The notes beneath the pieces were generated by a model. That model was not told the DNA's origin and made no database searches. It saw nothing but the letters and a program-made list of their open reading frames with translations. The position numbers and the translations under genes are program-made. This document shows positions 60,374 through 64,000 of a DNA stretch of 64,000 bases, piece by piece. Origin of the DNA: a candidate division KSB1 bacterium (lineage in GTDB: Bacteria; Zhuqueibacterota; Zhuqueibacteria; JANLFK01; Oleimicrobiaceae); NCBI GenBank assembly GCA_034506335.1, contig JAPDPR010000004.1, positions 46,233 through 110,232 on the forward strand. The letters run 5' to 3'. Position 1 is the stretch's first letter, and every line of letters begins with the position of its first letter.

Positions 60374-62452
60374 ATGAGAAAGTTGACGATGGCTCTTCTC
60401 GCAGGAAGCATTGCTGTGACGATGAGTTCATGCATCAGGAAGGTGGGAGTGAACGATATGCACTATGTGCAGGAGCGGCACATCGCAGCGGTGGTTTCCG
60501 AGTTGGTGAAAAAGCATGGCGAGGCGCAACGGGAACGTATCGAGCGGGGCGTGCGTCAGGTGGCGCACATGTGGCAGCAGCAGGACGGACCACCCGAGGC
60601 CTTCATGGCGTTCTGCACGGAGCATTTCATCGCCGACACGGCAATGCTCACCCAGGTGACCCAGAGGTATGAACAGAACTTTGAGAGCATCTTCGGGCAC
60701 TTCGCGGAGATGGGGCGCGAGTTGCGCCAGCCCTTGGACCTGGACCTGGGGCCAATCTTGCCCATCGACTACCTCTTTGCTGAATTCAGCCCGGCTGCCC
60801 ACCTGATGGAGGATCTTTTCCAAAAGCGGATTGCCTTTGTGGTTCTGCTTAATTTTCCCCTCTACACCCTCGAAGAGCGCCTTGCCCTGGGTCCAACCTG
60901 GACCCGCCAACAGTGGGCGCAGGCGCGTTTGGCTCAGACCTTTTCCGCGCGAGTGCCCGCCACGGTTAACCAGCGGCTAAGCCAAGCGTACGTGGGTGCT
61001 GATGACTATATCAACAACTATAACATTTTCATGCACCATGTGCTTACGGAGGAAGGTCAGCGACTCTTCCCGCCGGGGATGAAGCTCATAAGCCATTGGA
61101 ATCTCCGTGACGAACTGAAGGCTCAATACGCCAATCCTGAGGGTCTGCGGCGACAGAGGATGATCCAGCGGATCATGGAGCGCATTATCCTGCAGGAAAT
61201 CCCGGCGGTGGTCATCAATAACCCGGCCGTGGACTGGAAGCCGGTGAGCAACACGGTGACCCCCGCAGCGGTGCAGGATGTAGAGGGTGTAGCAGCGCCG
61301 GCGCAGGTGGAATCAAAGCCCGAACCGAATCGCCGGTATGAGCATCTCCTCACCATTTTCCGCGCTGAGCGCGAGGCCGACCCCTACTATCCGACGATGC
61401 CCACGCTCATGGACCGTCGGTTTCAGCGCGACAGAGAGATGCCGGAGGCTACCGTTGAGGCTCTTTTTAAGCAGGTGTTGAGCTCACCTGAAGTAGCGCG
61501 CACTGCACGCCTCATTGAGAAGCGTCTTGGCAGGCCTCTGGAGCCTTTTGATATCTGGTACAACGGCTTCAAGCCGCGCGGCGCCTATGCGGAGGCCGAG
61601 CTGGACAAAGTAGTTGCCCGTCGGTACCCCAACCCGCAGGCATTCGAACGGGACCTGCCACGTATTCTCGGTGCCCTCGGTTTCTCGCCGGAGCAGGCGC
61701 GTTTCCTCAGCGAGCGGATCGTCGTTGATCCGGCACGCGGAGCTGGTCATGCCTGGGAACCTGGTCGCCGGGCCGACAAGGCCCACTTGCGCACGCGCAT
61801 CCCTGCTTCGGGGATGAACTACAAGGGCTATAACATTGCCATTCACGAGTTAGGCCATAATTGCGAGCAGGTTTTTTCGCTCAACAAGGTTGATCATACT
61901 CTCCTGCGTGGCGTCCCCAATACCGCTTTCACCGAAGCGTTTGCGTTTGTGTTCCAGGCGCGGGACCTTGAGCTTCTTGGCCTGCGGGGCAAGGATCCAG
62001 CGGCCGAGCATCTCCGTGCCCTGGATAACCTGTGGGCAACCTACGAAATCGCGGGTGTCGCCCTAGTGGACATGCGCGTGTGGCGCTGGATGTACGACCA
62101 CCCCCAGGCCTCTCCTGCGGAGCTGAAGGAGGCCACCGTCCACATTGCCCGCGAGGTGTGGAACGAATTCTATGCGCCCGTTTTTGGCCAGAAAGATGTG
62201 GTCCTGCTGGCCATCTACTCGCACATGATTGATGCTGGGCTTTACCTGCCGGATTATCCGCTCGGGCACATCATCGCCTTCCAGATCGAGCAGTACCTTG
62301 CCGGCAAGAATCTGGGACAGGAGATGGAGCGCATGTGCCGGCTCGGTGCCCTCACACCCGAGGCGTGGATGCGTCAGGCGGTGGGTTCGTCCGTGTCTGC
62401 AGAACCATTGTTGCAGGCTGCCGATCGTGCCCTCAAGGTGTTGGCATCGTAG
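60374..62452 (+). CDS. Gluzincin metallopeptidase lipoprotein (M3-like)
   Basis: 692 residues from ATG 60374. The signal ends with lipobox VTMSSCIRK. The first 350 residues are helix-rich. The zinc site is HELGH (491-495, AIHELGHNCEQ), and the third ligand Glu appears 26 residues later in AFTEAFAFVFQ, the spacing of gluzincins such as M3. The fold around it (helical, then MDMRVWRWMYDHP) suits oligopeptidases, but the M3 motif is HEFGH, so only M3-like is claimed. It is predicted to face the periplasm and digest peptides. The 69-nt gap to the serine hydrolase suggests one transcription unit. Confidence 0.8.
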   Translation: MRKLTMALLAGSIAVTMSSCIRKVGVNDMHYVQERHIAAVVSELVKKHGEAQRERIERGVRQVAHMWQQQDGPPEAFMAFCTEHFIADTAMLTQVTQRYEQNFESIFGHFAEMGRELRQPLDLDLGPILPIDYLFAEFSPAAHLMEDLFQKRIAFVVLLNFPLYTLEERLALGPTWTRQQWAQARLAQTFSARVPATVNQRLSQAYVGADDYINNYNIFMHHVLTEEGQRLFPPGMKLISHWNLRDELKAQYANPEGLRRQRMIQRIMERIILQEIPAVVINNPAVDWKPVSNTVTPAAVQDVEGVAAPAQVESKPEPNRRYEHLLTIFRAEREADPYYPTMPTLMDRRFQRDREMPEATVEALFKQVLSSPEVARTARLIEKRLGRPLEPFDIWYNGFKPRGAYAEAELDKVVARRYPNPQAFERDLPRILGALGFSPEQARFLSERIVVDPARGAGHAWEPGRRADKAHLRTRIPASGMNYKGYNIAIHELGHNCEQVFSLNKVDHTLLRGVPNTAFTEAFAFVFQARDLELLGLRGKDPAAEHLRALDNLWATYEIAGVALVDMRVWRWMYDHPQASPAELKEATVHIAREVWNEFYAPVFGQKDVVLLAIYSHMIDAGLYLPDYPLGHIIAFQIEQYLAGKNLGQEMERMCRLGALTPEAWMRQAVGSSVSAEPLLQAADRALKVLAS

Positions 62453-62465
62453 CGCCCGCGGTGCG

Positions 62466-63680
62466 ATGGCAGAGCGTGGCCACCGTGCGGGCAGGGGGGG
62501 CATTACCTTGGGGGGGCTCCTCTGCACCGCAACAGTAGCAGGCCTCCTGTGGCTGGCTTGTGGTAAGCGTCCAGTCCAGACAACGGCCATCGTGGCCAGA
62601 GCCCCGAAGGTACCAGAGCGCGGAGCGGAGGCTGTGACGGGCCTGGCGCACTTTGGCTTTACTCACGGCACGGTGTGCTCGTCTGATCCAGGCACGCTCA
62701 AGTCTCTGTTGGACGTCGCCCACACGTCGGGGACACTTCTCCATGTGGGGGACCCAGCCTTTCTTGACCCCTCTGTCCCCTTGGATTCTGCGCTATCCCG
62801 GGCCGACAGATTGGTCAGGTCATGTGCGCGCCATCCTGCCTGTGCGGGCTACTGGTTGGGGCCGGTGGCAGACACAGCCCTGTTCGCGCGCGCCGCGGTC
62901 ATTAGACAGCACCTGGCCGCGGCGGACCGGCAGCACCGAGCATTGCTGGCCATGAGCGTCAAAGGCGATCTGCATACCCGCATCGCCCATCTCAAGCCCG
63001 ATGTCCTCGTGTTCGACGAGCAGGGGGTGGAAGGAGGTGTTCCGGCCGCTAACTTTTTTGCCCACCTTGGGGAAATGAGACGTCTCGCGCTGGCGGTGCA
63101 CCTGCCCTGGTGGGGAACCGTAGTCGAGGCGAGGGAGGGCGACCAAACTGAGCTGCGTGACCACTTCCTCCGCTTTCAGGCCATGAGCCTCCTTGCATAT
63201 GGGGCACAAGGCATCGAGTGGGGGCTGGATTGGGGCCTGTTGCACTCCTGGGCCACGATGCACGGCCCGGCCGTTTCTGTGGCAAGAACTCTGCGTGAAA
63301 TCAACGATACCGCGGGCGCCTGGCTGCCAATTCTCGCCGGCACCTCGTGCGTCGCCGTCTTCCATAGCGATCCAGTGCCTGCGGGGCAGGAGCGGGTGAA
63401 TCTGGAGGGAACCGTCTACCGCATCGACGGAGAATACGTGACCGTGGCATTCTTTCGCGGCGCGCGCAGGAGGGAACAGTACCTCATGGTGCTGAATCGC
63501 AACTACATGCGTGGGGCGAAGCCGCGACTTTTCTTCAGCGAGCGGGTGAAGGGGCTTGCAGAGATTGCGCCCGAAGGCGTGGCGCACATGGCGGTGAGCT
63601 TCTCGTCGGAGGAGGATGGGCACCAGGCGTCGATCTTGCTCAAAGCGGGCGGTGCCCGCCTTTTCCGCATGGTCTTCTAA
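62466..63680 (+). CDS. Lipoprotein with a TIM-barrel-like domain, possibly a glycosidase relative
   Basis: 404 residues from ATG 62466, 13 nt after the metallopeptidase. LLWLACGKR is a lipobox. LAHFGFTHGTVCSSD, LLAMSVKGDLHTRIAHLKPD, VLVFDEQGVEGG and AYGAQGIEWGLDWGL give the alternating beta-alpha look of a sugar-binding barrel. The catalytic residues of no named GH family are proven, and the acidic Asp-Glu in VFDEQG and the Glu in GIEWG are only candidates. The C-terminal part resembles the beta-sandwich of such enzymes. Convergent with pbpC, it may act on the cell wall, but this is inference. Confidence 0.65.
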   Translation: MAERGHRAGRGGITLGGLLCTATVAGLLWLACGKRPVQTTAIVARAPKVPERGAEAVTGLAHFGFTHGTVCSSDPGTLKSLLDVAHTSGTLLHVGDPAFLDPSVPLDSALSRADRLVRSCARHPACAGYWLGPVADTALFARAAVIRQHLAAADRQHRALLAMSVKGDLHTRIAHLKPDVLVFDEQGVEGGVPAANFFAHLGEMRRLALAVHLPWWGTVVEAREGDQTELRDHFLRFQAMSLLAYGAQGIEWGLDWGLLHSWATMHGPAVSVARTLREINDTAGAWLPILAGTSCVAVFHSDPVPAGQERVNLEGTVYRIDGEYVTVAFFRGARRREQYLMVLNRNYMRGAKPRLFFSERVKGLAEIAPEGVAHMAVSFSSEEDGHQASILLKAGGARLFRMVF

Positions 63681-63692
63681 GTCAGGGGCCCC

Positions 63693-64000
63693 TCAAAGCA
63701 CGGTAATGTGGACCGGTTTGCTCACCAACACCAGTCCACCCGCCTCCGCCTTCGCTTGTACCCGATGAGCGCCTGGGGCAAGGGGCCAGCGGGCGCAGAA
63801 TGGGTAACCCACCGTGCACACCAGGGAATCGTCCACCCACCACGAGAGGCGTGTCACACCGGGGGGGACGACCGCCTGCAACTCCAGCGTCTGAAACTCG
63901 GGACGCAGGACCGGATCAAGCCTGTAGATGTCTCCCTCATCCGGAAAGGTGATGACCGGCAGTTCGGGATTAGACTGGGCCCCCTGCTGTTGGGCAGGCG
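63693..64000 (-). CDS. pbpC: C-terminus of a PbpC-type penicillin-binding protein 1C (partial)
   Basis: 102 codons run in from the right edge and end at 63693. The text ITFPDEGDIYRLDPVLRPEF, followed by TLELQAVVPPGVTRLSWWVD and YPFCARWPLAPGAHRV, is the BiPBP_C beta domain that ends PbpC proteins. PbpC builds or repairs peptidoglycan with N-terminal glycosyltransferase and transpeptidase domains, which would lie outside the window. It ends 12 nt from the convergent lipoprotein gene. A family link to alpha-2-macroglobulin neighbours, common for pbpC, cannot be checked here. Confidence 0.8.
   Translation of the reverse strand, partial: PAQQQGAQSNPELPVITFPDEGDIYRLDPVLRPEFQTLELQAVVPPGVTRLSWWVDDSLVCTVGYPFCARWPLAPGAHRVQAKAEAGGLVLVSKPVHITVL

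Noticed and set aside
1-64000. CRISPR arrays, rRNA genes, complete insertion sequences, prophage
   Set aside because: No regularly spaced repeats, no rRNA-like stretches, no intact transposase and no phage structural genes were seen on either strand.

Overview
The window is about 60% G+C and looks like a bacterial chromosome fragment from the FCB (Bacteroidota-like) lineage, probably an uncultivated phylum such as KSB1/Zhuqueibacterota or a Calditrichota-type relative. The evidence is: exported proteins ending in FlgD-like type IX secretion (T9SS) sorting domains, tandem PorV/PorQ-type barrels, an ExbB-ExbD-ExbD-TonB set, many lipoproteins, and at least a dozen candidate promoters built as TTG-N20-TAnnTT, close to the Bacteroidota -33/-7 pattern. 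The placement is an inference; there is no rRNA here.

Left part, + strand (1-15.3 kb): a HAD phosphatase; an envelope operon (Ig-like lipoprotein, T9SS-sorted beta-propeller, two PorV-like barrels); an isocitrate-dehydrogenase-type enzyme; a GH57 glucanotransferase overlapping an S41 protease; the TonB energising operon behind a near-perfect promoter; a lipoprotein; and DsbD.

Island (15.7-18.5 kb): a decayed integron-type tyrosine recombinase, an A+T-rich outer-membrane barrel gene broken by an in-frame TAA, and a foreign-looking secreted protein, ending at tRNA-Val(CAC). To its right lie a secreted GH38 alpha-mannosidase and an HldE-C/GmhB fusion for heptose synthesis.

Middle, - strand (23.9-45.6 kb): three promoter-led housekeeping runs. 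Reading leftward these are GT2 - giant T9SS subtilase - coaE - comEC - pyruvate kinase; PAP2 - fabH - PPi-type phosphofructokinase; and yggS - divIVA - coiled-coil lipoprotein - purine nucleoside phosphorylase - ileS - dksA-like - lspA - rluD.

Sugar region (46-53 kb): an L-arabinose operon (SGLT-type symporter, araB, araD, araA) with a 1-kb control region that holds divergent promoters, inverted repeats and a leader of about 480 nt.

Right end (52.8-64 kb): a GlsB-type membrane protein, two penicillin-recognising serine hydrolases of different classes, an MFS carrier with a 200-residue periplasmic insert, ornithine aminotransferase, a gluzincin lipoprotein, a TIM-barrel-like lipoprotein and the C-terminus of a PbpC-type penicillin-binding protein. 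This suggests a cell-wall or peptide turnover theme. No complete new defence or mobile system was found. The most unusual items are the integron relic island, the promoter architecture, the attenuator-like leader at 740-964, the arabinose control region and the MFS insertion.
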